This document shows positions 42,789-52,259 of a stretch of 64,000 nucleotides of DNA, one piece after another. Position 1 is the stretch's first letter, and every line of letters begins with the position of its first letter. The notes under the pieces are model-generated. The model searched no databases and was not told the DNA's origin. It saw only the letters and a list, made by a program, of their open reading frames with translations. Source of the stretch: VXYL01 sp965116345 (lineage in GTDB: Bacteria; Pseudomonadota; Gammaproteobacteria; Pseudomonadales; Azotimanducaceae); NCBI GenBank assembly GCA_965116345.1, contig OZ220680.1, forward strand, positions 4,154,001 through 4,218,000, given 5' to 3'. The translations under genes and the position numbers were made by a program.

Positions 42789-44348
42789 TCAATCGTCGAT
42801 TTTCCGTGACACCGGCATCGAGCCGATCTCGCCGCCCGCCCAGCCGTGGAAGACGCCGGTGAACTTGCCGGCCTCCGCCCCCGCGACGACGATGTGGATG
42901 TTCTCCTTGGAGGCGAACTTCGGCGTCGGTCGATTGCGCCGCTCCTCCGGCATGGCCGCCAGGCGTTCCGGTGAGAGCCCGCCTCCGGCGTCCTCGGTTG
43001 AGGCCAGCTCGGCGAGCGGTCGTGCGGTCACCTTCTGAATCTGTTCACGGATGTCGTCCTTGGTGAAGCCGTCGCGCTGCAGCGTGTCGACATGTTCGGG
43101 CGAGACGACGAGCAGCGCATCGCCCGAGTTGTGCGCCCGTACGTGGTGGGCCGCTTCCACCGACAGGCCGATGCTGCCCGCGAGTTGCTTCGCCGTCCGC
43201 GACGACTGATCCACGCACAAGGCGGGGCCGCTGGTCATCGCGAAGACGGTCACCACCGAGTCCTCCGGTGCGAAGCCGCGTTCGACGTGCAGCGGTTCCC
43301 AGGGACTGCGCTCCTCCCATTCGGCAAAGCACATGGTGAACTTCATGGGGTTGCCCAACGTCGAGCGTTCGGTGCCACCGGGCTTGGCACCGCCGATATT
43401 GCGCACCGACAGGCGCAGGGCGCGACCGATGGCGGCATTGGCCCGGGTGCCCTGACCTAGCACGCCGAGTCCCTTGTTCATGCCGATGCGCTCGCGAATG
43501 GGGCCGTTGACGATGACCACCGGTGAGGCGCCCATGGTGGTGGCGTTGACCCCGTGAATGTTGAAGGTCCTGTTGCAGACCGCCTCGATGGTGGCGATCA
43601 CCACCGGCAGGTATTCGGGCTTGCAGCCGGCGAGCACGGCATTGATGGCGATCTTCTCGACGGTGGCCGGGGCGTAGTTGGGCGCGATCTCGGCGACGAT
43701 TTCCTGGCTGTCCCGCTGCGTGCCGCCCAACATGCGCAGCACCCGCTCCGGCGTCGGCGGCACCACCGGCAGACCATCCGTGAAGCCCTGGTCGAACAGG
43801 AACTCGTGCACATCGTCCGCCGGCGCGATCTCGATCTTGCGGGCGCGCAGCGGACTGTTCTCGGACTCCGCCCGCAGGCGTTCCGCAATCACCGGATCCT
43901 GGGTCAGCGAGCCGCACCCCGGGCGCCATTTCGGCAGTGATTCCCAGTCCACCTCGGCACCGGGCACGTGGTTCTCGAAGAACGTCTGCCACTCGTCGCG
44001 GTCGAAGCCGACCAGCCGGTCCACCTCTTCGCCGTCGCCGTTGGCGAGCAGCACCAGCGGCACGGTCTCCACGTCATAGGCGAACGACACCTTCAGCGTC
44101 GAATCGTCCAGTAGTGGAACCGTCAGACCATGGCGTTCGATCAGCGTCCGGTTGCCGTCCGTCGTCTGCCCCGCGGTCAGCAGCGGCACCTCACCGGCAT
44201 CGTGGGCCGCCTGCAAGACAGGCATCACGAGGTTGCAGGTGGGGCAGTCCTCCTTGACGAAGCAGACCAGTGCGGGTGCCCCGGTGGGAAACGTCCGGTC
44301 GCCGCCCGCCATGTCGGTGAGGGAGAAGGCGGGCAGCATCGTTGCCAT
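42789..44348 (-). CDS. Thioredoxin-like fusion protein linked to the UGSC selenoprotein
   Basis: 519 aa. The N-terminal thioredoxin-like domain (1-130) has CPTC (C35, C38) and the cis-Pro region VETVPLVLLANGDG. A linker with PKWRPGCGSLTQDP follows. The large C-terminal domain has FTDGLPVVPPTPERVLRML, NAVLAGCKPEYLPVV, NRTFNIHGVNATTMGASPVV and MGASPVVIVNGP. I recall this FTDGLPVVPPT domain beside UGSC proteins, function unknown. Ends about 95 nt upstream of the selenoprotein start, same strand, so a shared redox or organo-selenium/mercury-type pathway is possible but unproven. Confidence 0.75.
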   Translation of the reverse strand: MATMLPAFSLTDMAGGDRTFPTGAPALVCFVKEDCPTCNLVMPVLQAAHDAGEVPLLTAGQTTDGNRTLIERHGLTVPLLDDSTLKVSFAYDVETVPLVLLANGDGEEVDRLVGFDRDEWQTFFENHVPGAEVDWESLPKWRPGCGSLTQDPVIAERLRAESENSPLRARKIEIAPADDVHEFLFDQGFTDGLPVVPPTPERVLRMLGGTQRDSQEIVAEIAPNYAPATVEKIAINAVLAGCKPEYLPVVIATIEAVCNRTFNIHGVNATTMGASPVVIVNGPIRERIGMNKGLGVLGQGTRANAAIGRALRLSVRNIGGAKPGGTERSTLGNPMKFTMCFAEWEERSPWEPLHVERGFAPEDSVVTVFAMTSGPALCVDQSSRTAKQLAGSIGLSVEAAHHVRAHNSGDALLVVSPEHVDTLQRDGFTKDDIREQIQKVTARPLAELASTEDAGGGLSPERLAAMPEERRNRPTPKFASKENIHIVVAGAEAGKFTGVFHGWAGGEIGSMPVSRKIDD

Positions 44349-44361
44349 GACGGGCTTTCCG

Positions 44362-45054
44362 TCAGTGGATTTCGGCGGATTTGCCCTGCGCCGCCTTCAG
44401 TTTTTCGACGTTGAACCCGGGCGCCTTCGCCGCGGCGATGATGACACCCTCGCGGCGGGCGATGGCGGCCGCCGCGTCCATGACCTTGTCGGCCACGTCG
44501 TGCGGAATGACCACGGCACCGTGTTGGTCCGCATGCACCAGGTCGCCGTCCATCACGGTCATGCCGCAGACGTTGATCTGGCCGGCGAAGGAGACCACGT
44601 GGACGAAGGCGTGGGACGGACCCACCCGGTCGGCCAGCATCTGGAAACCGTCGGCGACGTCGGGCAGATCCCGGACGCTGCCGTCGGTGATCACGCCGAG
44701 GCAACCGAGGCCCTTGTGGATGTTGCTGTTGACCTCGCCCCAGAACGAACCGTAGCCGCGGGCATCGCCGTCGAGATCTTGGATCATCGAGATTGCCGGT
44801 TTCGGTCCGCCGTTGTCGATGTAGTCGTAGTAGTCGCCGGGACTGTTGCGCCGGTCTGCCGGATGCCGCGCCCGAATGGTGGCGGTGCGCGCGTAGCCCA
44901 CCATGACGCCGAGTTCGGGTCGTGTGCAGACCAGGGGTTCGACCGTGTAGCCGAAGCCACGGCGCTGCGGCACGACGCTCTCCAAGGCGTTGCAGACGGT
45001 GGGCGTGTCGATGGTGGCGAGCTGCTCGAGCAACTCGGCGGGGTGTTCGGACAT
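44362..45054 (-). CDS. RraA-like / HMG aldolase-type protein
   Basis: 230 aa. The start LLEQLATIDTPTVCNALESV and the middle GCLGVITDGSVRDLPDV (Arg-Asp catalytic pair) and GDLVHADQHGAVVIP match the RraA-like fold shared by 4-hydroxy-4-methyl-2-oxoglutarate aldolases and demethylmenaquinone-type relatives. Cleaves or decarboxylates oxo-acids in known members. ATG 45054; 13 nt upstream of the thioredoxin-fusion gene, so the three leftward genes look like one operon. Confidence 0.85.
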   Translation of the reverse strand: MSEHPAELLEQLATIDTPTVCNALESVVPQRRGFGYTVEPLVCTRPELGVMVGYARTATIRARHPADRRNSPGDYYDYIDNGGPKPAISMIQDLDGDARGYGSFWGEVNSNIHKGLGCLGVITDGSVRDLPDVADGFQMLADRVGPSHAFVHVVSFAGQINVCGMTVMDGDLVHADQHGAVVIPHDVADKVMDAAAAIARREGVIIAAAKAPGFNVEKLKAAQGKSAEIH

Positions 45055-45242
45055 TTGGAGATCCTCAAGGGCTTGAACGGAAAGCGTGCAGTGTAAACCG
45101 ACCGTCCGTGAAGCGCGAAACCGGGCTCGGGAGCTCGTCCACGTAGAGACAGCCGTCGAAAACGGTCGAGGCTCGTGGCTCGAGACCGGGATGGTCGTTC
45201 GGGTACCATCCGGCCATTGAGAGTCCCGGAGCGCACAATGAC

Positions 45243-45710
45243 ATGGCGGGTCCCACGCTCGCAGAAGCCATGCTCAAGCCGGCAAGATTCTACGCGTTGC
45301 TGGTGGTGATCGCTTGGCCGCCGGCGCAGACCCGGTACGCGTCGTGCAGAACGACGCTTTGGAAGTCGAGGAAGTGATCGTCATCGGCGAACCCGGCGAT
45401 CCTTTCAAGCCGCACAACTTCGAATTCATGCAGAGCACCTACGACGCCCGCGGCAAGGGCAGTTGCCTCTACCGGCGGGGCGAATACGCGGAGTCGTTTC
45501 CCTACCTGCTCGCGGCTGCGAAACGGGGCTTCAAGTTCGCGCAGGCCCGGGTCAGCTTTCTCTACCAGCAGGGCCTCGGCAGGGAGCGCGACACCGAGGC
45601 GTCGATTGGCTGGCTCTCCGTCGCCGCCATGCGAGCCACCCGAGAACCGCATCCTCTTCAGGGAGGTTTGACAGCGAATTCCTGATCAGCATCTGCCGTT
45701 GAACGCCAGC
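45243..45710 (+). pseudogene. Decayed secreted Sel1-repeat-like protein
   Basis: The first frame from ATG 45243 encodes a signal-peptide-like start (LKPARFYALLVVIAW). The next frame, from 45314, continues LAAGADPVRVVQNDALEVEE, HNFEFMQSTYDARGKGSCLY and SFPYLLAAAKRGFKFAQARV. After SVAAM the frame shifts again to EPPENRILFREV and stops. Two single-base indels (near 45312 and 45632) would restore a typical small Sel1-type exported protein. Sequencing error is an alternative. Confidence 0.65.
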
Positions 45711-45783
45711 CGTCGGCGTGCCGGGACCGAGGTCGTGGCGCTGTTTCGCGTATAGTTCAGCGGCTTCAGGCGGGGAGAGGGGC

Positions 45784-46707
45784 ATGGGCAACGTCGTGCA
45801 GGTCGACACTAGGCTGAACAGCCTGTTCGAGCCCGGGTTCGCCTCCGAAGACCGCGTCTTGATGGACGCCCGAGGGGAAACGCCGACGCCGGGCGTGCTG
45901 AGCGAAGCTCCGGTCGTGAAGATCCGCGACGGACGCGAACTACAAGGCCAGGCCCGCAAAGACGAGTCGTTCACCGAAGCTGGCTTCTTCGACGATCACA
46001 GCTTCGTCCTCCTCGACCATGCCTCGGCGGTTCGCAACTGGGATATCGATCCGGCGGACCCCGGCGAGGACACCGAGATCTCCCGCATCTACTTCGCGGA
46101 GATCGCCTCGATCATCCGCGAACGGCTGCTACCGGGCCATCGCCTCGAGATTCCACACGTGCCGTATCTGCTGCGCCGGGGCCCGGACACGCCGAACCCG
46201 TTCTACGGTCAGGGTGCCCACCAGGACTACGGGCTCGGCGCCGACGACTACCAGGAGAACGTCGCGGCCTACGGCACGGACGAAGGGGCCGAAGCCTGGC
46301 GCAGGCAATACGATCGGGACGAGGTGGAAGGCTTCCTCGTCATCAACTTCTGGCGCACGGTCAACATGGACGAACCCCTGCGCCACCTGCCGCTGACGAT
46401 CTGCGACCCCTACACGGTCGAACCCGACGACGTCCTCTCCACGGGACTCCTGAACTTCACCCCGACGGGTCGCCCTTCGAATCAGCTTGGCGTGCGCTAC
46501 AACCCGGACCAGCACTGGTACTACTACCCGCGCATGACCAGCGGCGAAGTGCTCGCCTTCAAGAACTTCCAGTGCTACAAGAGCGACCCACGGCCGAAGC
46601 TCAGAACCTGCTTCCACTCGGCCTTCGACGAACCCGACCCGCCGGCCGAGGCGAGCGAGCGGCAGAGTTGCGAGTATCGCGTCGGCATCTTCTTCCTGAA
46701 CCAGTAG
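45784..46707 (+). CDS. CmcJ/NvfI-type Fe/2-oxoglutarate oxygenase-like protein
   Basis: 307 aa from ATG 45784, chosen for GGAGAGGGG upstream (an open frame extends to 45718). Contains FGQGAHQDYG-like YGQGAHQDYGLGADDY, VINFWRTVNMDEPLRHLPLT and YYYPRMTSGEVLAFKNFQCY, then KLRTCFHSAFDEP, the hallmarks of the CmcJ/NvfI group of hydroxylases and related enzymes. Substrate unknown. Separated by 14 nt from the D-aminoacylase gene, likely co-transcribed. Confidence 0.85.
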   Translation: MGNVVQVDTRLNSLFEPGFASEDRVLMDARGETPTPGVLSEAPVVKIRDGRELQGQARKDESFTEAGFFDDHSFVLLDHASAVRNWDIDPADPGEDTEISRIYFAEIASIIRERLLPGHRLEIPHVPYLLRRGPDTPNPFYGQGAHQDYGLGADDYQENVAAYGTDEGAEAWRRQYDRDEVEGFLVINFWRTVNMDEPLRHLPLTICDPYTVEPDDVLSTGLLNFTPTGRPSNQLGVRYNPDQHWYYYPRMTSGEVLAFKNFQCYKSDPRPKLRTCFHSAFDEPDPPAEASERQSCEYRVGIFFLNQ

Positions 46708-46721
46708 ACGAGGATCTCGCC

Positions 46722-48407
46722 ATGGCATACGACTTGGTCATCCGAAACGGCACGTTGGTCGACGGTACGGGTGCACCCCGCCGCCAAGGCGATGTCGCGG
46801 TGCAAGGCGACCGCATCGTTGATGTCGGCAAGGTCGGCGGGAAGGGCAGGCGCGAGATCGATGGCGCCGGCAAGGTCGTCACGCCGGGGTTCGTGGACAT
46901 CCACACCCATCTCGACGCCCAGATCGCCTGGGATCCCATCGCTTCGTCGTCCTGCTACCACGGCGTCACGTCCGTGGTCATCGGCAACTGCGGCGTCACC
47001 TTCGCGCCCTGCAAACCCGAGGACCGCGGCTACCTCGCAGAGATGATGGAGTCCGTCGAGGACATCCCCAAGGAGTCCATCAATGCCGGCCTGCCCTGGG
47101 ACTGGGAGACCTACGGCGAGTACTTGGAATCGATTGACCGGATGGACAAGGGCGTCAACGTCGGCGGCATGGTTGGCCACTGCGCGGTGCGCATCCACGC
47201 CATGGGCGAGCGCAGCCTCGACGAGACCCCGGCGACCGACGACGATGTCGCCAGGATGTGCGAACTGGTGGACGAAGCCATCGGCGCCGGCGCACTGGGA
47301 TTCTCGACGTCGCGGACGTTCCTGCACAAGGTGCCGGACGGCCGCTACGTACCCGGCACCCACGCCGATCCGAGCGAGCTATTGGCCATCGGCCGCGTGC
47401 TCGGTCGTCGCGGCAAGGGCATCTTCGAGGGCGCGCTCCGCATCGGTGAACGGGACCGCGAAGAACACCTCCCGAAGACCCGTGCCGAGATCGCCTGGGT
47501 CGGCGAACTGTCGCGAGAGAACAACGTCCGCGTGACCTTCGGCCTTGCCCAGAGCTACCGCCGACCGGACCTATACCGACGCACCATCGGCTTCGCAGAG
47601 GAGGAAAACGCCAAGGGCGCGCAACTTCGCCCGCAGACCAGTTCCCGGGGCATCGGCAGCCTGTTCGGCCTGGATCACCGCACACCGTTCGCGGCGTCGA
47701 CGGCGTGGCGCGAACTCGCCGCGCTTCCCTTCCAACAACGCCTGGCCGCCTTGGAGGACGAGTCGTTGCGTAGCCGCCTTCTCGAACTCGAGGCGCCACC
47801 GATCATCGACTTGGAGAACGCCTACGTTCTCACCAACGACGATCTCGACTACGTCCACGATCGCTCGCGTTCGCTGGCCGCCTACGCCGAGCGAACCGGG
47901 CAGACCGAGGTCGCCGCGTTCATCGAACTGAACCGCAAGCACAAGGGCCGAGTCCAGGTTTGGCACCCCGGTCTCAACCAGTCCATGGACGCCATCGAGG
48001 AAATGATCACGAACCCCACGGTCGCCATGGGCCTCGGCGACTCCGGCGCCCACGTCGGCCAGATCATGGACGCCAGTTCACCCACCTGGCTCTTGTCCTA
48101 CTGGGTCAAGACCCGCGGCGTGATGAGCCTGGAGGAAGCGATCCGAGGCTGGACCAGCGACACCGCCGCCATCTTCGGCATCGAGGATCGCGGCGTGCTG
48201 TGCGAAGGCGCCTACGCCGACATCAACGTCATCGACCTCGACAACCTGGCCATGGAGCTGCCCGAATACAAGCACGACTTCCCCGCCGGCGCGGGCCGAT
48301 TCGTGCAACGGGGGCGTGGCTATGAACAGCTCATCGTCAACGGCGAAGTGTTCATGGAGCACGGTGAACACACGGGCGCCCTGGCGGGAGTGACGTTACG
48401 CAGCTAA
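46722..48407 (+). CDS. N-acyl-D-amino-acid deacylase (amidohydrolase family)
   Basis: 561 aa. The N-terminal beta domain starts MAYDLVIRNGTLVDGTGAPR; metal-binding TIM barrel has GFVDIHTHLDAQIAWDP, SVVIGNCGVTFAP and GLGDSGAHVGQIMD (catalytic Asp). HCAVRIHAMG and GADPSE-like THADPSELL complete the D-aminoacylase pattern; length fits the longer members. Hydrolyses N-acyl-D-amino acids or similar amides. Downstream of the CmcJ-like gene; ATG with GAGGA upstream. Confidence 0.92.
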   Translation: MAYDLVIRNGTLVDGTGAPRRQGDVAVQGDRIVDVGKVGGKGRREIDGAGKVVTPGFVDIHTHLDAQIAWDPIASSSCYHGVTSVVIGNCGVTFAPCKPEDRGYLAEMMESVEDIPKESINAGLPWDWETYGEYLESIDRMDKGVNVGGMVGHCAVRIHAMGERSLDETPATDDDVARMCELVDEAIGAGALGFSTSRTFLHKVPDGRYVPGTHADPSELLAIGRVLGRRGKGIFEGALRIGERDREEHLPKTRAEIAWVGELSRENNVRVTFGLAQSYRRPDLYRRTIGFAEEENAKGAQLRPQTSSRGIGSLFGLDHRTPFAASTAWRELAALPFQQRLAALEDESLRSRLLELEAPPIIDLENAYVLTNDDLDYVHDRSRSLAAYAERTGQTEVAAFIELNRKHKGRVQVWHPGLNQSMDAIEEMITNPTVAMGLGDSGAHVGQIMDASSPTWLLSYWVKTRGVMSLEEAIRGWTSDTAAIFGIEDRGVLCEGAYADINVIDLDNLAMELPEYKHDFPAGAGRFVQRGRGYEQLIVNGEVFMEHGEHTGALAGVTLRS

Positions 48408-48660
48408 AGAGCTTGCGAGCGCGCAAAGCCTGAACCGGGCGACGACAAGGGTTGCCTACGATTCTGCCGCAGAAACACCGAGGGTCGTCGCGAAACGCAG
48501 ACCCTGCGAATCGGATCGTAGGGGACGCCCTTGTGGCGTCCCGTGTTACCAAACCGACGTAGCGGGAACGTGCAACACGGCGCCCCAAGCCGCCGCTTTC
48601 GACGCCTTCCGCCATTGACACCCCAAGGGGTCACGCTAAGATACGCGTCCCCTTGATATG

Positions 48661-48736
48661 GGGTGTTTAGCTCAGTTGGGAGAGCGACGGCCTTACAAGC
48701 CGTAGGTCGCAGGTTCGAGCCCTGCAACACCCACCA
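48661..48736 (+). tRNA. tRNA-Val(TAC)
   Basis: 76 nt with encoded CCA. GGGTGTT pairs with AACACCC; anticodon loop CTTACAA gives TAC; T-arm AGGTTCGAGCCCT. One nucleotide separates it from tRNA-Asp, so the two are processed from one transcript. Confidence 0.95.
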
Positions 48737-48737
48737 C

Positions 48738-48814
48738 GGAGCGGTAGTTCAGCTGGTTAGAATACCGGCCTGTCACGCCGGGGGTCGCGGGTTCGAATCC
48801 CGTCCGCTCCGCCA
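48738..48814 (+). tRNA. tRNA-Asp(GTC)
   Basis: 77 nt with encoded CCA. GGAGCGG pairs with CCGCTCC; anticodon loop CTGTCAC gives GTC; T-arm GGGTTCGAATCCC. Its 3' end faces the right accessory region, so it is a candidate integration site. Confidence 0.95.
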
Positions 48815-49186
48815 ATACCCTAATAAAAACAATAAGTTAACCTACCCGTACCCCAATTCGTACCACAAAGTTGAAAGGGTTGGGTACCCGATTGCGCTTG
48901 AGTCGCGATGCTCCGTCCGGGTACTTGCCGAGGCGCGAGTTGGATTTTCGGTTGTGCGAAATCGGCGTACGGCAGGACCATTTTGGCGTTAGCCGTCGGC
49001 ACGGCCGAGGGCCAGGCGGCTAGACTAGGCCGGCGCGTGTTGTTGCCGCGATGTGCGGCGTGGGTGAAGTGTGGTGGTGGCCAAGCAAGAGTCGGCGTAG
49101 CGGGCGAATGCCGATCCTAATCGAGGGCCCAGCGGCCGTGGCGAGCAGTAGCCAGACAATCGTCGCCATGACCTAGGCCGGAGAGT
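48815..49186. other. Gap downstream of tRNA-Asp, possible attachment region
   Basis: 372 bp. The first 90 bp are AT-rich with repeated GTACC/GGTAC words (CCGTACCCC, TTCGTACCAC, GGGTACCC), unlike the GC-rich DNA after it. No gene. The duplicated tRNA end that would prove integration is not in the window. Confidence 0.4.
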
Positions 49187-50047
49187 CTAGGTGGGCGGAA
49201 GTCCACGTCGACCGGCCAGTATCGCGAGGATATTCACGACGGACGTAGCCGCCTCGGCACATAGTGCGGCCATACGGAATTCGGCGGTCCTTTTGTGTTG
49301 AAGCGCCAGCGCGAGGCGGACGGCCGCTTTGGCGTGTGCCCTGGACTCTTGATTTGATGGACCGGCGAGCTCGACGTTTAAGATTGCATCGAGCATTCGC
49401 TTGGCGTCGGTAGGGCTGGGCGGCACATCGGCTGGCTGGGAGTGGCGGTCAGCGTTGTAGACCTGTTGGCAGGCGGAGATGATGACTTCGCGACACAACA
49501 GGCCGACGGTCTGGAACTGCTCCTCGGTGGCAGCTTCGTGAAGTCGGTCTCTGATCTCCTGGGCTTGACGATCGACTTTCGTCCAACCGGTCGGCTCCTC
49601 GAAGACTCCGACCCGCTGACCCGTTCGTTGCGCGGCGTAGACCGGCTTTCCGGAGAGGCGGTCGGCGACAACAATGGACCATCCGTCGGCAGCAAGCAGG
49701 CGGTTGTAGTCGTCTACTAGGGCCCGCGCTTCGTCGGTGTTTTGTCTAACGACGGGATGGACGGTTTGGCATAGAAAGCGAGCGAACTCGTCGTCGGTTG
49801 CGCGAAGGAGATTGAAGCGGGCGTCCCAGAAGATCCAATCGTCGTCCCAGTCGTTCCAGTTGTCGCGGTGCTGGGCGATGTCGCCTTTGGCGTTGGTGAA
49901 GCGATGGTCGTTCGAGGGGATCTTGGTCAGGTCGTAGAGACGAGCTAGGAAGTCGGATTCGCTCAGCCGGCCCGCCCACAAGACATCGGACGCGGACAGA
50001 AGGTCGAAGACGGTACGTCTTGTCAGTTCAGTGATGGTTCGCGGCAT
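49187..50047 (-). CDS. AbiJ-type abortive-infection protein
   Basis: 286 aa. The N-terminal domain (1-135) reads ITELTRRTVFDLLSASDVLW, GRLSESDFLARLYDLTKIPS and GDIAQHRDNWNDWDDDWIFW, then HPVVRQ, matching the AbiJ N-terminal domain type 3. The C-terminal half is helical with R-rich helices (ALALQHKRTAEFRMAALCAE) and may be a HEPN-like or abortive-infection effector. AbiJ proteins stop phage growth by growth arrest or cell death. First gene after tRNA-Asp in the defence island. ATG lacks a strong ribosome binding site. Confidence 0.8.
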   Translation of the reverse strand: MPRTITELTRRTVFDLLSASDVLWAGRLSESDFLARLYDLTKIPSNDHRFTNAKGDIAQHRDNWNDWDDDWIFWDARFNLLRATDDEFARFLCQTVHPVVRQNTDEARALVDDYNRLLAADGWSIVVADRLSGKPVYAAQRTGQRVGVFEEPTGWTKVDRQAQEIRDRLHEAATEEQFQTVGLLCREVIISACQQVYNADRHSQPADVPPSPTDAKRMLDAILNVELAGPSNQESRAHAKAAVRLALALQHKRTAEFRMAALCAEAATSVVNILAILAGRRGLPPT

Positions 50048-50253
50048 CGGCTGGGTTCTTCGTATTGGAGTGGAGACTGGACAGAGGTCGAACGGCGGTC
50101 AAGTCAAAGCGTGTTTTCGGGACACGGCCCATGAGTTCGGGGAGATGACAGTCCTGGGCGGCGGTTTCTCGTTGATTTGACGGATGGTTACACCGATCGG
50201 CGTGCGGTTGTGGAAGGAGGGCAGCGTCGGCAGCCAGAACGCGCGTTTCCAGT

Positions 50254-50400
50254 TTAGGATCGACGGTGCCAGCAGCGTATTAGGTCGAGCTCGGGGGCAT
50301 CCGAGTCGTTCGAATGCCGGACGCAGAGGAAAATGCGAAGGTCGTCGTCCGTGCCGAGGGCACGCCAGAAGTCGGCGATGGTTCGGATGGTCGGGGACAT
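50254..50400 (-). CDS. Possible small or truncated protein, 48 aa
   Basis: SPTIRTIADFWRALGTDDDL, then RIFLCVRHSNDSDAPELDLI. Reads like an N-terminus but stops early, perhaps a remnant of a gene once following the CHAT-like gene. No family assigned. The rest of 50048-50520 shows nothing clear. Confidence 0.35.
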   Translation of the reverse strand: MSPTIRTIADFWRALGTDDDLRIFLCVRHSNDSDAPELDLIRCWHRRS

Positions 50401-50770
50401 GGGCGCAAATTCCGGCAGTTCGTTGGTTCCGGGTGGGCGGGTCCCCGCGGTCGGCGGGAGCCGGCCCCTCGCCCCGTTTCTCCGTGGCCGTCAGTCGGGT
50501 GACGGCGGGTCGGTAGGACATCAGAAGGCGGTTCGAACGCCCAGTGCCTTCGCCATCGACGCGTAGGGTCCGTCAATCATGTCGGTGAGTACGCGTTCCG
50601 CGCGAGAAAGGGTGACGTCTGTGCTCGCTCTGGCCCTTTTCAAATGAAGGACTTTCTGTTGGTGCAGCTTGAACAGCACGGCGAGGACGAACATGGACGA
50701 GTCGATCCAGTCGACTTCGTCGGCGAAGCCGAGGACGGCTAACCCGGATATTTCACCGGAAGGGTAGAAG

Positions 50771-50839
50771 AAGGCTGTTTCCTGTGGCATAAACGCTGTG
50801 CGATCAACGGCTTATGCCATGCAAAGAGGAAACAGCCTT
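50771..50839 (+). promoter_or_regulatory. Hairpin over the transposase ribosome binding site
   Basis: AAGGCTGTTTCC pairs with GGAAACAGCCTT, and TGGCATAA with TTATGCCA. The stem hides the GAGGA site and part of the TTG start, the type of control that blocks translation from read-through transcripts in many insertion sequences. Confidence 0.65.
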
Positions 50840-52259
50840 GGCCACACAGTGTAGCGGCACGCAACTTGAGTTTCACCCGTTCGGAAGACGCCTGGTGACG
50901 GCGCGTTTCGACGGTGGTCGCATGAGTTCCGACGGCGGGGGTTTGTTGCTACGCGAGGTGGACAAGCGTATCGGGCTGACGGAGCGGCTGGCCGAGTGTT
51001 TCCGCGACTATCGCAATCCGTCGAGCGTGGAGCACGACGTGCGTACGTTGCTGGCGCAGCGTGTCTACGCGCTGGCGCTGGGTTACGAGGATCTCAACGA
51101 TCACGACGAGTTGCGCCGCGACGTACTGCTGTCGCTGGCGACGGACAAGACGGACCCGACCGGCGCGGCGCGGGCGCGGGAACGCGACCGCGGGGCGGCG
51201 CTGGCCAGTTCGAGCACGCTGAACCGTCTGGAGCTGGGCGATCCCGAGCAGGCGGCGGCGCACCGCTACAAGCGCATCGTGTCGCGGCCGGAGGCGCTGG
51301 ACGACCTGTTGGTCGGGTTGTTCGTGGAGTCGCACGACCGCGCGCCGCGCGAGCTCTGGCTGGATCTGGACGCGACGGACGATCCGCTGCACGGCATGCA
51401 GGAGGGCCGCTTCTTCCATGGTTACTACCGCTGCTACTGCTACCTGCCGCTGTACATCTTCTGCGGCGACCAGCTGTTGTGCGCGCGGTTGCGCGGCGCG
51501 GACCGGGACCCGGCGGGGGGCGCCATCGAGGAGGTGGCGCGGATCGTCGGACAACTGCGCCGCGCGTGGCCGAAGACGCGCATCGTGCTGCGCGGCGACT
51601 CGGGGTTCTGCCGCGACGCGCTGATGAGCTGGTGCGAGGAGCGCGGCGTGGACTACCTGTTCGGACTGGCACGCAACGAGCGCCTGGCGCGTGCCCTGGG
51701 AGCCGAGCTGGAGGCGGCGCGCCGGGCCCACGAGCACACCGGTCGGGCGGCGCGGCGCTTCCGCGACTTCGAGTACCGCACGCGCAAATCCTGGACTCGC
51801 GCGCGGCGCGTGGTGGGTAAGGCGGAGCATCTGGCCAAGGGGGCGAACCCGCGCTTCGTGGTGACCAGCCTGCCGCGGCGCAAGGCGTCCGCCAAACGCT
51901 TGTACGAGAAGCTGTACTGCGCGCGCGGGGACATGGAGAACCGCATCAAGGAGCAGCAGCTCGACCTGTTCGCCGACCGCACCAGCGCCCACGAGATGCG
52001 CGCCAACCAGCTGCGCCTGTACTTCTCGTCGTTCGCCTACGTGTTGCTGGACGCGCTACGGCGGCTCGGCACGCGCGGCACCGACCTGGTACGCGCGCAA
52101 TGCGGCACGCTACGCCTGAAGCTGCTGAAGGTGGCGGTGCGCATCCGCATCACGGCGCGCCGCGTGTGGCTGTCGTTCCCACAGGCGCACGCGCACGCGG
52201 CCGTGCTCGGCCAGGTGCTGGCGAATCTGCGCCGCGAACCGCTGTGGCATCCGTCGTGA
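50838..52259 (+). CDS. IS1380-family transposase
   Basis: 473 aa from TTG 50838 (GAGGA upstream; ATG 50814 is an alternative in frame). Family features: TARFDGGRMSSDGGGLLLRE, ALGYEDLNDHDELRRD, STLNRLEL, then DDE residues in LDLDATDDPLHG, LRGDSGFCRDALMSWCE and MENRIKEQQLDL. Catalyses movement of the surrounding element. Appears intact. Confidence 0.93.
   Translation: MATQCSGTQLEFHPFGRRLVTARFDGGRMSSDGGGLLLREVDKRIGLTERLAECFRDYRNPSSVEHDVRTLLAQRVYALALGYEDLNDHDELRRDVLLSLATDKTDPTGAARARERDRGAALASSSTLNRLELGDPEQAAAHRYKRIVSRPEALDDLLVGLFVESHDRAPRELWLDLDATDDPLHGMQEGRFFHGYYRCYCYLPLYIFCGDQLLCARLRGADRDPAGGAIEEVARIVGQLRRAWPKTRIVLRGDSGFCRDALMSWCEERGVDYLFGLARNERLARALGAELEAARRAHEHTGRAARRFRDFEYRTRKSWTRARRVVGKAEHLAKGANPRFVVTSLPRRKASAKRLYEKLYCARGDMENRIKEQQLDLFADRTSAHEMRANQLRLYFSSFAYVLLDALRRLGTRGTDLVRAQCGTLRLKLLKVAVRIRITARRVWLSFPQAHAHAAVLGQVLANLRREPLWHPS

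Noticed and set aside
48663..48992. Open frame across tRNA-Val and tRNA-Asp
   Set aside because: It is translation of tRNA sequence and the gap after it.
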